From Actinidia chinensis (taxonomy: Eukaryota; Streptophyta; Magnoliopsida; Ericales; Actinidiaceae): DNA of 29,000 nt. The notes beneath the pieces are model-generated. The model saw nothing but the letters and a program-made list of their open reading frames with translations. It had not been told where the DNA came from and made no database searches. The stretch spans positions 11,784,200 to 11,813,199 of the forward strand of contig CM018899.1 in NCBI GenBank assembly GCA_009663005.1, in the 5' to 3' direction. Position 1 is the first letter of the stretch. Every line of letters begins with the position of its first letter. Shown piece after piece: positions 1-11,164 of the stretch. The position numbers and the translations under genes were made by a program.

Positions 1-590
1 GAACGAGGGTTCCGAGCTTGTCCATGAAATTTTTACAAGTTAAACTCGATAAAACGCGAGAAGAGGTTAGCCGAAGTTGTATGAAGCTCTGAACTGCCTT
101 CGTTGGTTTTAATCCAGTTACACTGGTAGAAAAAAATCCAGGAAAGCTAGCCGAACTCGAACGAGGGTTCCGAGCTTGTCCAATGAAATTTTTACAAGTG
201 AACTTGAATTAAAATACGCGGAAGGGTAACCGAGCTAGTATGAAGCTCCGAACTGCCTTCTTTGTTTTTTAATCCAGTTACACTTGGTAGCAAAATCCAA
301 GGAAAAGCTAGCTGGATTTGAACAAGCATTCCGAGCGTTACCAAACGAATTTTTCAAGTTACTCATTAAACCAAGAAGGGATAGCCGGCACAATAGTAAT
401 GAGAATCTCTGATCTGCCTTCATTGGTTTTAATCAACGTACACGTGTAGAAAAAAATCCAGGGGAAAGCTCACCGCACTCGAACGACGGGTTAGCCGGCT
501 AGTATTAAGCTCCGAACGTGCCTTCACTTGCTGTACTTCATTTACACTTGGGTAATAAAAAGCAAGGGAAAGCTAGCCAATAACTCGAAC
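1..590. repeat. Left edge: ordinary monomers, no gene
   Basis: About four monomers with frequent small indels. The unit starting near 318 is of the ATTCGAAC type, with AATCTCTGATCTG in its B half and a cacg-type ending. It is followed by one truncated monomer, listed separately. The window opens inside half A, so the array continues to the left. No unique DNA is present. Confidence 0.9.
472..575 (+). repeat. Truncated monomer (~104 bp), half A mostly deleted
   Basis: Only about 22 bases of half A remain (472-493), running from a CGAACGA match straight into CGGGTTAGCC, followed by a full half B (494-575). About 57 bases are missing. CGAACGAGGG near the start of half A resembles CGAGAAGGGG near its end, so unequal exchange or slippage between these two similar stretches would produce this product. 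I found no second copy of this deletion in the window. Confidence 0.75.
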
Positions 591-1850
591 GAGGGTTCCG
601 AGCTTGTCCAATGAAATTTTTACAAGTCGTCGATTAAAACTCGAGAAAGGTGTAGCCCGAGTTGTATGAAGCTCTGAACAGCCTTCGTTGGTTTTAATCC
701 GTTACACTTGTAGAAAAAATCCAAGGGAAAGTAGCCGAACTCGAAATGAGGTTTTCGAGCTTGTTCCAATGAATTTTTACAAGTTAACTTGATTAAAACT
801 CGAGAAGAGGGTTAGCCAGCTGTATGAAGCTCCAAAACTGCCTCACTGCCTGTAATCTAGTTATACTTGGTAGAAAAACTCCAAGGGAACTGCCGAACTC
901 GACCGAGGGTTCCGAGCTTTCCAAATCACATTTTTTACAGTTAACTCGATTAAAACGCGAAAAGAGGTTAGCCGAACTTGTATAAGCTCTGAACTGTCTT
1001 CGTTAGTTTTAATCCAGTTACAAACACTTGGTAGAAAAAATCCAAGGAAAGCTAGCCAAACTCGAACAGGGTTTCGAGCTTGTCCAATGAATTGTTTTTA
1101 ACAAGTTAACTCGATTAAAACGCGGAAGAGGTTAACGCGACGTGTTTGAAGCTCTGAACTGTCTTCTTTGTTTTAATCCAGTTACACTTGGTATAAAAAA
1201 TCCAAGGGAAAGGAGGCCGACTCGAACGGGATTCCGAGCTTGTCCAATGAAATTTTTTTAAAGTAACTCTTTATAACGCGAGAAGAGGTTAGCCGAAGTT
1301 TTTTTGAAGCTCTGAACTGCCTTCTTTGGTTTTAAATAATCCAGTTACACTTAATAGAAAAATCCAAGGGAAAGTTAGCCGAACTCTAACGGGGTTCCGG
1401 AGCTTGGTCCCATGAAATTTTTACAAGTTAATCGTTAAAACGCGAGAAGGTTTAATGAGCATAGATGAAACGCCAAACGGCCTTCGTTTGTTTATATAGT
1501 TACACTAGGTAGAAAAAATTCCTGGAAAAGCTAGCGAACCAACGACGGTTCCCCGAGTTTGTCCCAATAAATTTTTACAAGTCAACTCGATTAAAACGCG
1601 AAAACGGTTAGCCGAGCTAGTATGAAGCTTCCGAACTGCCTTCACCTGGCTGTAATCCAGTTACACTTGTTAAAAAATCCAGGGAAAGCTAGCGATTCGA
1701 AGAGGTTCCATCCGAGTTTATCCAAAGAATTTTTTTACAAGTTAACTCGATTAAAATGCGAGAAGGTGTTAGTGAGGCTAGTATGAAATCTCTGATCTGC
1801 CCTCATTGTTTTTAATCAGGTACAACGTGGTAGAAAAAAATCCAGAAAGC
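590..1850. repeat. Duplicated block, copy 1 (partner 7,785-9,050)
   Basis: This run of about eight monomers matches 7,785-9,050 unit by unit at an offset of about 7.19 kb. Shared private variants include the TTGTTTGAAGC and TGGTATAAAA units near 1,150-1,200 (8,340-8,400), a GGGATTCC/GAGATTCC start (1,230 and 8,428), CACTTAATAGAAAAA (1,349 and 8,539), and an ACGACGGTTCC unit followed by CAAGTC (1,543-1,582 and 8,742-8,780). The match ends near 1,850, where the next unit differs. The offset is close to twice the higher-order period of about 3.55 kb. Confidence 0.75.
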
Positions 1851-2560
1851 TACCCCAACTCAACGAGGTTTTCTAGCTTTGTCCAATAAAATTTTACAAT
1901 TAACTCGATTAAAACAGCGAAAAGAGTTCCGAACTGTTGAGTCTCTGAACTGTCTTCGTTAGTTTTAATCCATTACACTTGGTAAAAAAATCAGGGAAAG
2001 CTAGCCAAACTCGAACGAGGGTTTCGAGCTTGTCCAATAAAATTTTTAGCAAGTTAACTCGATTAAAACGCGAGAATATGTTAGTCCGAAGTTGTATGAA
2101 GCTCTGAACACCTTCGTTGGTTTTTAAATCCAGTTACACTTGGTAGAAAAAAATCCCAAGAGGGAAAGTTAGCCAACTCGATGGGGTTTCCGAGCTTGTC
2201 CAATGAAATTTTTACAAGTTAACTTAATTCAAACGCGAGAAGGGGTTAGCCGAGCTAGTAGGAAGCTCCAAACCTAACTGCCCTTCACTGCTGTAATCAT
2301 TACACTTGGTAGAAAAACTCCAAGGGAAAGCTAGCCGAACTCGAACGATGGTTCCGAGCTTATCCAATAAAATTTTTACAAGTTACTCGATTAAAACGCG
2401 AAAAGAGGTTAGCCGAACTTGTATAAGCTCTGAACTGTTCTTCCGTTGGTTTTAATCCAGTTACACTTGTAGAAAAAATCCAAGGAAAGTTAGCCGAACT
2501 CGAACTGGGTTTCGAGCTTTTCCCAATGAATTTTGTTAACAAGTTAGTCGATTAAAACGC
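1850..2560. repeat. Monomers including one three-monomer cassette
   Basis: About four and a half units. From about 2,030 they follow the three-monomer order: an AGTTGTATGAAGC unit, then one with CTCCAAAC and AAAACTCC, then one with CTTATCCAATAAA and GAACTTGTATAAGC. A unit near 1,925 has lost about 17 bases around GTTAGCCGAACTTG. Nothing other than satellite is present. Confidence 0.8.
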
Positions 2561-3360
2561 TAGAAGGGGTTTGATGAGTCTATTATAGAAACTCTTCCAA
2601 ACTGCCTTCGTTGGTTTAATACAGTTTACACGAGGAAAAAAAATTCATGGAAAAGCTAGCCGACTCGAACGACCGGTTCTAAGTTTTTGTCCAATTTAAA
2701 TTTTTTACAGTTAACTCGATTAAAACGCGAGAAACGTTAGCCGCCAGTATGAAGCTCCGAACTGCCTTTCACTAGCTGTAATCCAGTTAGACTTGGTTGG
2801 AAAAAATCTATAGAAAGCTCGCAAAACTCAGAACGAGGTGTTTCCGAGCTTGTCCAATGAAATTTTTACAAGTTAACTTAACACTCGTTAAAACGCGAGA
2901 AGAGGTTAGCCGAAGTTGTATGAAGCTCTTGAACAGCCTTCGTTGGTTTTATCAGTTACACTTGGTAAAATAGAAAAAATCCAAGGGAAGTTAGCCGAAC
3001 TCGAATGGGTTTCGAGCTGTCCAATGAAATTTTTACAAGTTAACTTGATTAAAACGCGAGAAGGGGTTAGCCGAGCGCTAGTATGAAGCTCCAAACCTGC
3101 CTTCACTTCCTGTAAGCTAGTTATACTTGTAGAAAAACTCCAAGGGAAACTAGCCAACTCGAACGAGGGTTCCGAGCTTATCCAATCAAATTTTTTACAA
3201 GTTAACTCGATTACAACGCGAAAGAGTTAGCCCGAACTTGTATGAAGGCTCTGAACTGGCTTCGTTAGTTTAATTCCAGTTTCATTGTAGAAAACAATCC
3301 AAGGGAACGCTAGCCCAACCTCGAACGAGGGTTTTTCGAGCTTGTCCAATGAAAATTTTA
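2560..3360. repeat. Local duplication, copy 1 (partner 4,060-4,860)
   Basis: Five monomers repeat at an offset of about 1.5 kb. Shared signs are GGGGTTTGATGAG (near 2,565 and 4,067), AATTCATGGAAAAGC with ACGA(C)CGGTTCTA (2,640-2,690 and 4,148-4,190), AGTTAGACTTGGTT (2,785 and 4,298), CTCGCAAAACTC (2,818 and 4,331), AACAGCCTTCG (2,932 and 4,434), GTTATACTTG (3,120 and 4,622) and TTATCCAATCAA or a close variant (3,178 and 4,683). The next units differ after about 3,360 and 4,860. Confidence 0.8.
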
Positions 3361-3860
3361 ACAAGTTACCTCTTTAAAACGCGAGAAGAGGTTTGCCGAA
3401 GTTGGAATGAAGCTCTGAACGCCTTCGTTGGTTTTAATCCAGTACACTTGGGTAGAAAAAATCCAATGGAAAGTTGCCGAACTCGAATGAGGGTTTTCGA
3501 GCTTGTCCAATGAATTTTTACAAGTTAACTTGATTAAAACGCGAGAAGGGGTTAGGCCGAGCTAGTATGAAGCTCCAAACTGCCCTTCACTGCCTGTATC
3601 TAGTTATACTGGTAGAAAAACTCCAAGGGAAGCTCGTAGCCCCGAAAAAACACTTTTTTTCCCCCCCCCCGAACGAGGGTTCGAGCTTATCCAATCAAAT
3701 TTTTACAAGTTTAACTCGATTAAAACGGCGAAAAGAGGTTAGCCGAACTTGTATGACGCTCTTAACTGTCTTCGTTAGTTTTAATCCGTTACACTTGGTA
3801 GAAAAAATCAAGGGAAGCTAAGCCCAAACTCGAACGAGGGTTGCGGCTGTCCATGAAATT
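2885..3860. repeat. Three-monomer cassette, two tandem copies (~0.49 kb each)
   Basis: Three unit types follow one another. The first has AGTTGTATGAAGCTC with a CTTCGTTGG end. The second has TCGAATGAGGGTTT or TCGAATGGG, CTCCAAAC and GTTATACTTG with AAAACTCC. The third has TTATCCAATCAAA, GAACTTGTATGAAG and CTTCGTTAG, and leads into CCAAACTCG. The order occurs at about 2,885-3,365 and again at 3,366-3,860, an offset of about 482-510 bp. Further single copies lie near 600-1,075, 2,030-2,500, 4,385-4,860 and 7,795-8,285. The cassette thus appears to be an older local higher-order unit confined mostly to the first 8.3 kb. Confidence 0.8.
3641..3670. other. Homopolymer insertion (A, T and C runs) inside a monomer
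   Basis: Where AGCCGAACTCGAACGAGG is expected, the sequence reads a C run and GAAAAAACAC, then seven T and ten C, then GAACGAGGG. About 25 extra bases replace four or five. The block occurs in no other unit. Three adjacent homopolymers with no match to the repeat suggest a consensus or sequencing error more than a real insertion. Confidence 0.7.
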
Positions 3861-4059
3861 TTACAAAAGTTAACTCGATTAAAACCTCCATGCGAGGAAG
3901 AGGTTATCCGAAGTTGTAATGAAGCTCTGCACACAGCCTCTTCGTTGTTTTAATCGCAGTTACACTTTGGTAGAAAAAATTCCAAGGGAAAGTTAGCCGA
4001 ACTCGAACGAGTGTTTCCGAGCTTGTCCAATGAAATTTTTAACAAGTTAAGTCGATAAA

Positions 4060-4860
4060 CGCGAGAGGGGTTTGATGAGGCTAGTATAAACTCCAAACTG
4101 GCCTTCGTTGGTTTAATACCGTTACATTACACACGAGGTATAAAAAATTCATGGAAAAGCTAGGCCGAACGAACTCGAACGACGGTTCTAGTTTGTCCAA
4201 TTAAATTTTTTACAAGTTAACATCGATTAAAACGCGAGAACGGTTACGAGCCAGTATAAGCTAAGCCTCCGAACTGCCTTCTACTAGCTGTAATCCCGTT
4301 AGACTTGGTTGAGAAAATCTTAAGAGAAAGCTCGCAAAACTCGAACGAGGTTCCGAGCTTGTCAATGAAAATTTTTTACAAGTTAACTCGATTAAAACTC
4401 AGAAGAGGTTATCCGAAGGTTGTAATGAGCTCTGAACAGCCTTCGTTGGTTTTAATTTTAATCCAGTTACACTTGGTTAGAAAAATCCAAGGGAAAGTTA
4501 AGCCGAACTCGAATGAGGGTTTCGAGCTGTCATGAAATTTTTAACAAGTTACTTGATTAAAACGCGAGAAGGGGTGCCGAGCTAGTATTGAAGGCCAAAC
4601 TGCCTTCACTGCCTGTAATCTAGTTATACTTGGTAGAAAAACTCCAGGGAAAGCTACACCGAACTCGAACGAGGGTTCCGAGCTTAAATCCAATCAATTT
4701 TTACAAGTTAACTCGATTAAACGCGAAAAGAGGTTATCCGAACTTGTAATGAAGCTCTGAACCTGTCTTCGTAGTTTTTAATCAGTTACACTTGGTAAAA
4801 AATCAAGGGAAAGCTGCACAACTCGAACGAGGGTTTCGAGCTTGTCCAATGAATTTTTTT
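4060..4860. repeat. Local duplication, copy 2 (partner 2,560-3,360)
   Basis: Second copy of the five-monomer block, with the same ordered variants. Sequence near 7,195-7,480 repeats the first two units of this block (GTTTGATGAG, ATTCATGGAAAGC, AGTTAGACTTGG, CTCGCAAAACTC), so at least three related copies exist in the left third of the window. Confidence 0.8.
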
Positions 4861-5300
4861 ACAAGTTAAGTTAAGTCCATTAAAATGCGAGAAGGGGTTT
4901 GCCGAGCTAGTATGAAGCTCCGAATTGACTTCACTGGCTGTAATGCAGTTACACTGGTAAAAAAAATCCTAGGGAGCTAGCCGACACTCGACCGAGGTTC
5001 CGAGCTTGTCCAATAAATTTACTAAGTTAACTCGATTAAAACGCGAGAAAGGTTTGGCCAATTAAGTAATGAATCTCCGAACTGCCTTCTTCGTTGATTT
5101 TTAATTCCAGTTAGACGTGGTAATGTAAAAACTCCCAGGGGAAATTAACCGAACTCAAACGAGGATTCCGAGCTTGTCCAATGAAATATTTACAAGTTAA
5201 CTATCTCACTTAAAAACGCGAGAAGGGTTAGAGCCGAACTAGTTATGAATCTCCGACTGCCTTCATTGGTTTTAATCCATTTACACTGGTATAAAAAACC
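4860..5300. repeat. Mixed monomers between duplicated blocks
   Basis: Nearly three units. Those near 4,880-5,150 (CTCCGAATTGACTTC with TGGCTGTAATGC, then ACTCGACCGAGG and TTTGGCCAA) resemble units at 6,680-6,940 and 10,090-10,330. Nothing but satellite is present. Confidence 0.7.
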
Positions 5301-7440
5301 AAGGGAAAGCTAGCCGCATTCGAACGAGGGTTCCGGCCTTTCCAAAGAATTTTTTACAAGTTAACTCGTATTAAAATGCGAGAAGGGTTAGCCGAGCTAG
5401 TATGAATCTCTGATCTGCCCTCATTGGTTTTAATGAGGGTACACGGGTAAGAAAAAATCCAAGGAAAAGCTCGCCGAACTCGAACGAGGGTTTCCCCGAG
5501 ATTGTCCTGAAATTTTTTACAAGTTAAGTCGATTAAAACGCGAGAAGGGGGTTAGGCCGAGCTAGTATGAAGCTCCCGAACTGCCTTCGTTTAGTTTAAT
5601 CCAGTTACCAGTGGTAGAAAAAAATCCAAGAGAAAGCTAGCCGAACTCAACTGCCGTTTCCGCGATTGTTGAATGAATTTTTACAAGTTAAAATTCCGAT
5701 TAAAACTTCGAGAAGAGTTGGCCAAACTAGTATGACTCTCCGAACTGCCTCGTCGGTTTTAATCTAGTTACACTTGCTATAAAAAATCCAAGGGAAAGCT
5801 AAAGCCTACTCGAACGAGGTTTCGAGCTTGTCCAATGAAATTTTTATAAGTTAACTCGATTAAAACGCGCGAAGAGGTTAGCTCGAAGTTGTTTGAAAGC
5901 TCTGACTGCCTTCTTGTTTTAATCCAGTTACACTTGGTAGAAAAAAATCCAAGGAAAGTTTAGCCGAACTCGAACGAGGTTTCCGAACTTGTCCAATGAA
6001 ATTTTTACATTTAAGAAGTCGATTAAAAGTGAGAAGGGGGTAGATGAGCAGTATGAAACTCTCAAACTGGCCTATCGTTGGTTTTAATACAGTTACATGA
6101 GGTAGAAAAAATTCTGAAAAGCTAGCCGAACTCGAACGACGGTTCTTGAGTTTGTCCAAATGAAATTTTTACAAGTTAACCTCGTTAAAACGCGAGAAAC
6201 GGTTTAGCCCGAGCTAGTATGAAACTTCCCCCCCGAACTGTTCACTGGGCTGTAATCCAGTTACACTTGGTGGACAAAATCTAAGAGAAAGCTAGCAAAA
6301 ACTCGAACGAGGGTTCCGAGCTGTCCAATGAAATTTTTACAAGTTTTAACTTGATTATAACCGAGAAGGGGTTACCGAGCTAGTATGAAGTTCCGAACTA
6401 CCTTCATTGGTTTTCATCAATTACACTTGGTAGAGAAATTCAAGGAAAGCTAGCCGAATTCGAACGAGGTTTCCGAGCTTATCCAAAGAATTTTTTAGCA
6501 GTTTAACCTCGATTAAAATGGCAAGAGGGATTAGCCGAGTAGTATGAATCTCTATCTGTTCCTTCTTGGTTTTATCATGGTACACGTGGTGAAAAAATCA
6601 AGGGAAAAGCGTCGCCGAACTCAGAACGAGGGTTTCCGAGATTGTCCAATGAAATTTTTACAAGTTAAGAGTTAGTCGATTAAAACGCGAGATGGTTAGC
6701 CGAGCTAGTTTGAAGCTCCGTTAACTTCATCTCCCCTGGCTTTAATCAATCCAGTTACACTTGGTAGAAAAATCCCAAGGGAAAGCTATCCAAACTCGAC
6801 CGAGGGGTTCCGAGCCTTGTCCATTAAATTTTTACAAGTTAACTCGATTAAAACGCGAGAATAGGTTGCCACCCTAGTACGAAGCTCCGAACTGCACTTC
6901 GTCAGTTTTAATCCATTTACAAGTGATAGAAAAAATCCAAGGGAAAGCTCAAACTCGAACGGAGGGTTCGAGCTGTCCATGAATTTTTACAAGTTTAACT
7001 CGATTAAATAACGCGAGAAGGGTTAGCCGAAGTTGTAATTAAGCTCTGAACGCCTTCGTTGGTTTTAATCCCAGTTACAACTTGGGTAGAAAAAATCCAG
7101 GAAAGTTACAGGCCGAACTCGGAACGAGGGTTTTCGAGCTTGCCATGAAATTTTAACAAGTTAAGAAGAAGCGATTAAAACGCGAGAAGGGTTTGATGAG
7201 CTAGTTCTGACCCTCCAAACTGCCTTCGTTGTTTTAATACTTACAGAGGTCGAAAAAATTCATGGAAAGCTAGCCGAACTCGAACGACATTTTTGTTCTA
7301 CAAATGTTTTCCAATTAATTTTAACATAACAAGTTAACTCGATTTAAAACGCGAGCACGGTTAGCCGAGCAAGTATGAAGCTCCGAACTGCTTCACTATC
7401 TGAATCCAGTTAGACTTGGTGGAAAAATCTAAGAGAAGCT
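5300..7440. repeat. Divergent higher-order block, copy a (partner 8,890-10,840)
   Basis: About 13 monomers match 8,890-10,840 in order. Shared units include the ATTCGAAC unit with AATCTCTGATCTG (5,313 and 8,905), a CGAGATTG/CGAGATGTG unit (5,497 and 9,082), a CGTCGGTTTTAA unit (5,751 and 9,332), the TTTGAAAGCTC/TTTGAAGCTC unit (5,890 and 9,475), a TTGATTA unit ending GAACTACC/TAACTACC (6,350 and 9,757), a second ATTCGAAC unit (6,455 and 9,868), and GAACGGAGGGTTC (6,957 and 10,357). The offset drops from about 3,580 to about 3,415 near 6,200, so one copy gained or lost exactly one monomer. Confidence 0.75.
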
Positions 7441-7785
7441 CGCAAAACTCGAACGAGGGTTCCGAGCTTGTCCAATGAAATTTTACAAGTTAACTTGATT
7501 AAAACGCGAGAGGGTTAGCCGAGCTAGTATGACTCTCAAACGCCTTCACTGCCTGTAATCTAGTTACACTTGGTAGAAAAAAAACTCCAGGGAAGCTAGG
7601 CCGAACTCGAACGGGGTTCCGAGCTTCTCATAAAATTTGTACAAGTTAACTCGATTAAAACGCGCAAAGAGGTTAGCCGAACTTTGTATGAAGTCTCTGA
7701 ACTGTCTCGTTAGTTTTTAATCCATTACACTGGTAGAAAAAATCCAAAGGGAAAGCTAGCCCAAACCGAACGAGGGTTTCGAGCT
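7440..7785. repeat. Two monomers bridging duplicated blocks
   Basis: These units have TTGATTAAAACGCGAG, then CTGTAATCTAGTTACAC with AAAAACTCC, then GAACTTTGTATGAAG and CTGTCTCGTTAG. They match cassette types two and three of the three-monomer cassette. No other content is present. Confidence 0.7.
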
Positions 7786-9050
7786 TGTCCAATGAATTTT
7801 ACAAGTTAACTCGATTAAACGCGGAAGAGGTTAGCCGAAGTTGTTATGAACCTCTGACAGCCTTCGTTGGTTTAATCCATTTACACTTGGTAGAAAAAAT
7901 CCAGGGAAAGTTCGCCGAACTCGAATGAGGGTTTCGAGCTGTCCAATGAAATTTTTACAAGTTAACTTGAATTAAAAATTAAAACGCGAGAAGGGTTAGC
8001 CGAGGCTAGTATTAAGCTCCAAACTGCCTTTCACTGCCTGTAATCTTGTTTATACTTGGTAGAAAAACTCCAAGTGAAAGCTAGCCTAACATCGAACGAG
8101 GGTTCCCGAGCTTATCCAATCAAATTTTACAAGTTACCCCCTCGATTAAAACGCGAAAAGAGGTTAGCCGAACTTTGTAATGAAGCTCTGACTGTCTTCG
8201 TTAGTTTTAAATCCATGTCTACACTTGGTAGAAAAAATCCAAGGAAAGCTAGCCCAAACTCGACAGGGTTTCGAGCTTGTCCATGACATTTTTTACAAGT
8301 TAACACTCGATTAAAACCGCGAGAAGAGGTTAACCGAAGTTGTTTGAAGCTCCTGACTGTCTTCTTTGGTTTTCATCCGTTACACTTGTATAAAAAATCC
8401 AAGGGAAAGTTAGCCGAACTCGAACGAGATTCCGAGCTTGTCCAGAAATTTTTTTGTTACTCGATTAGAACGCGAAGAAGAGGTTAGCCGAAGTTGTTTG
8501 AAAGCTCTGAACTTCCTTCTTTGGTTTTTAATCCGTTACACTTAATAGAAAAAATCCAAGGGAAATTAGCCGAACTCGAACGAGGTTTCCGAGCTTGTCC
8601 CAAAAGAAATTTTTACAAGTTAAGTCGATTAAAACGCGAGAAGGGGTTATATGAGCTTAGTATGCAAACTCAACTGCTTCGTTGGTTTTAATATAGTTAC
8701 ACACAGGTAGAAAAAATTCATGGAAAGCTATCCGAACTCGAACGACGGTTCCGAGTTTGTCCAATGAAAATTTTTACAAGTCACTCGATTACAACGCGAA
8801 TAAAACCGGTTAGCCGAGCTAGTATGAAGCTCCGACTGCCTTCACTGGCTGTAATCCAGTTACCTTGGTAGAAAAAATCCCAGGGAAAGCCTATGCCGAT
8901 TTCGAATAGGGTTCCGAGTTTATTTATCCAAATAATTTTTTACAAGTTAACTCGATTAAAATGCAAGAAGGGGTTAGCTGACTAGTATGAATCTCTGATC
9001 TGCCCCTCATTGGTTTGATCAAGGTACACGTGGTGAAAAAATCCAAGGGA
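7785..9050. repeat. Duplicated block, copy 2 (partner 590-1,850)
   Basis: Second copy of the eight-monomer block. It begins with the three-monomer cassette (7,795-8,285) and ends with an ATTTCGAAT-type unit whose B half reads AATCTCTGATCTG (near 8,985). The two copies differ mostly by small indels, with the diagnostic substitutions retained, so the duplication is real even if many of the indels are not. Confidence 0.75.
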
Positions 9051-10840
9051 AAGCTCGCCAAACTCGAACGAGGGTTTTCCGAGATGTGTCCAATGAAATT
9101 TTACAAGTTTAGTCGATTAAAACGCGAGAGGGGTTCGCCCGAGCTAGTATGAAGCTCTTCATTCTTCGTAGTTTTAATCCAGGTAACACGTGTCGAAAAA
9201 AATCCAAGGGAAAGCTAGCCGACCTCGAACCGAGGTTTTTCCGAGATTGTCGAATGAAATTTTTTTACATGTTTACTCGATTAAAACGCGAGAAGAGGTT
9301 TGTTCCAAACTATTGAAGCTCCGAACTGCCTTCGTCGGTTTTAAATCTAGTTTACCACGTGATAGAAAAAATCCAAGGGAACGCTAGCCGAACTCGAACG
9401 AGGGTTCCGAGCTTTATCCCATGAAATTTTTACAAGTTCACTCGATTAAAACGGGAAAGAGGTTAGCCGAGTTGTTTGAAGCTCTGACTGCCTTCTTTGG
9501 TTTTTAATAAATCCAGTTCAACTTGGTAAGAAAAATCCAGGGAAAGTTAGTGCCGAACTTCGAATGAGAGTTCCGAGCTTGTCCAATTAAATTTTTACAA
9601 TTTAGAGTCGAATTAAAACGTGAGAAGGGGTTAGCCGACTAGTAGAAACTCCAACTGCTTCGTTGTTTCTAATACAGTTCATAGGAAAAGAATATGGAAA
9701 AGCTGCCGAACTCGAAGACGGTTCGAGTTTGTCCATGCAACTTTTTACAAGTTACTTGATTAATCCCGAGAAGGGGTTACCGATCTAGTAGTAGTTCCCT
9801 AACTACCTTCATTGGTTGTAAATCCAATTTACACTTGGTTAGAAAAATTCAAAGGAAAGCTAGCCGAATTCGAACGAGGGTTCCGAACTTATCAATGAAT
9901 TTTTTACAAGTAACGTCGATTAAATGCAAGAAAGGGTTACCCGAGTTAAGTTGACTCTCTGACTGGCCTTCATTGGTTTTAATCAAGGTACATGTGGTAT
10001 GAAAACATCCAAGGGAAAGCTCGCCGAACATCGAACGAGGGTTCCGGAGCGTTATCCATGAAATTTTTAACAAGTTAAGTCGATTAAAACGGCGAGAAGG
10101 GCTTTATCCGAGCTAGTACTTCAGCTCCGAATTGACTTCACTGGCTGTAATCCAGTTCCACTTGGTAGAAAAAAAATCCAAGGAAAAGCTAGCCGAACAT
10201 CGACCGAGGGTTCCGGTTGTCCAATTAATTTTTACAAGTTAACTCGATTAAAACGCGAGAAGAGTTGGCCAAACTATATGAAGCTCCGAACTGGCTTTCG
10301 TCGTTTTAATCCAGTTACACGTGATAGACAAATCTAAGGGAAATGCTAGCGACTCGAACGGAGGGTTCCGAGCTTGTCCAATGAAAAATTTACAAGTTAA
10401 CTCGATTAAACGCGAGAAGAAGGTAGCCTAAGTTGTATGAAGCTCTGACTGCCTTCGTTGGTGTTAATCCAATTACACTTGTAGAAAAAAATCCAAGGGA
10501 AAGTTATCCGAATCGAACGAGGGTTCCGAGCTTGTCCAATGAAATTTTAACAAGTTTAAGTCGATTAAACGTGAGAAGGGGTTAGATGACTAATATGAAC
10601 TCAACTGCCTTCGTTGTTTTAATACAAGTTACATGAGGTAGAAAAAATTCATGGAAGCTATCAGCCAAACTCGACGAAGCACGGTTCTAAGTTTGTCCCA
10701 TGAAATTTTTACAAGTTAACTCTATTAAAACGCAGAAACGGTTTAGCTAACCAAGTATGAAGCTCCAATGCCTTTCACTAGCCCCTTGTTTGGGGGGTAA
10801 TTCCAGTTACACTTGGTGGGAAAATCTAAGTGAAGCTAGC
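8890..10840. repeat. Divergent higher-order block, copy b (partner 5,300-7,440)
   Basis: This block lines up with 5,300-7,440 on its left. Its last 490 bp or so also form the start of the first regular 22-monomer repeat, which begins at 10,349. Units at 9,540-10,080 (GAATGAGAG, then AACGTGAGAAGGGG, AATATGGAAAAGC, TTGATTAATCCCGAG and the ATTCGAAC unit) correspond to monomers 15-17 of the regular copies at 12,620, 16,165 and 19,690. The block therefore looks like a rearranged earlier copy of the higher-order repeat. Confidence 0.7.
10782..10797. other. C/G-run insertion in monomer 3 of HOR copy 1
   Basis: Between CACTAG and TAATTCCAG the sequence has four C, TTGTTT and six G in place of the expected CTG. 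The same monomer in copies 2 (near 14,310) and 3 (near 17,885) has the ordinary AGCTGTAT sequence. The C and G runs are inverted complements of each other around TTGTTT. It is private to this copy; a consensus artefact is likely. Confidence 0.65.
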
Positions 10841-11164
10841 AAAATCTAACGAGTGGTTCCGGCTTGTCCAATACAATTTTTACAAGTTAACTCGATTAAA
10901 CGCAGAAGAAATTAGCCGAACTAAATGAAACTCCGACTGCCTTCCGTTGGTTTTAATCCAGTACACATGGTAGAAAAAATCCAAGGGAAAGCTTGGCCAA
11001 ACTCGAACGAGGTTCTTGAGCTTATCCAATGAAATTTTGTTACTACAAGTTAATCGATTAAACGCGAGAAGGGGTTAGCCGAGCTAGTAAAGCTCCGAAA
11101 CTGCCTTCAACCACTGGCTTGAATCCAGTTCACTGGTATAAAAAAAAAATCCAAGGAAAAGCTA

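Noticed and set aside
10782..10797. Hairpin terminator or regulatory element from the C-run/G-run inverted pair
   Set aside because: There is no gene nearby, the homologous units in the two other HOR copies lack it, and similar single homopolymer blocks occur elsewhere as probable errors.
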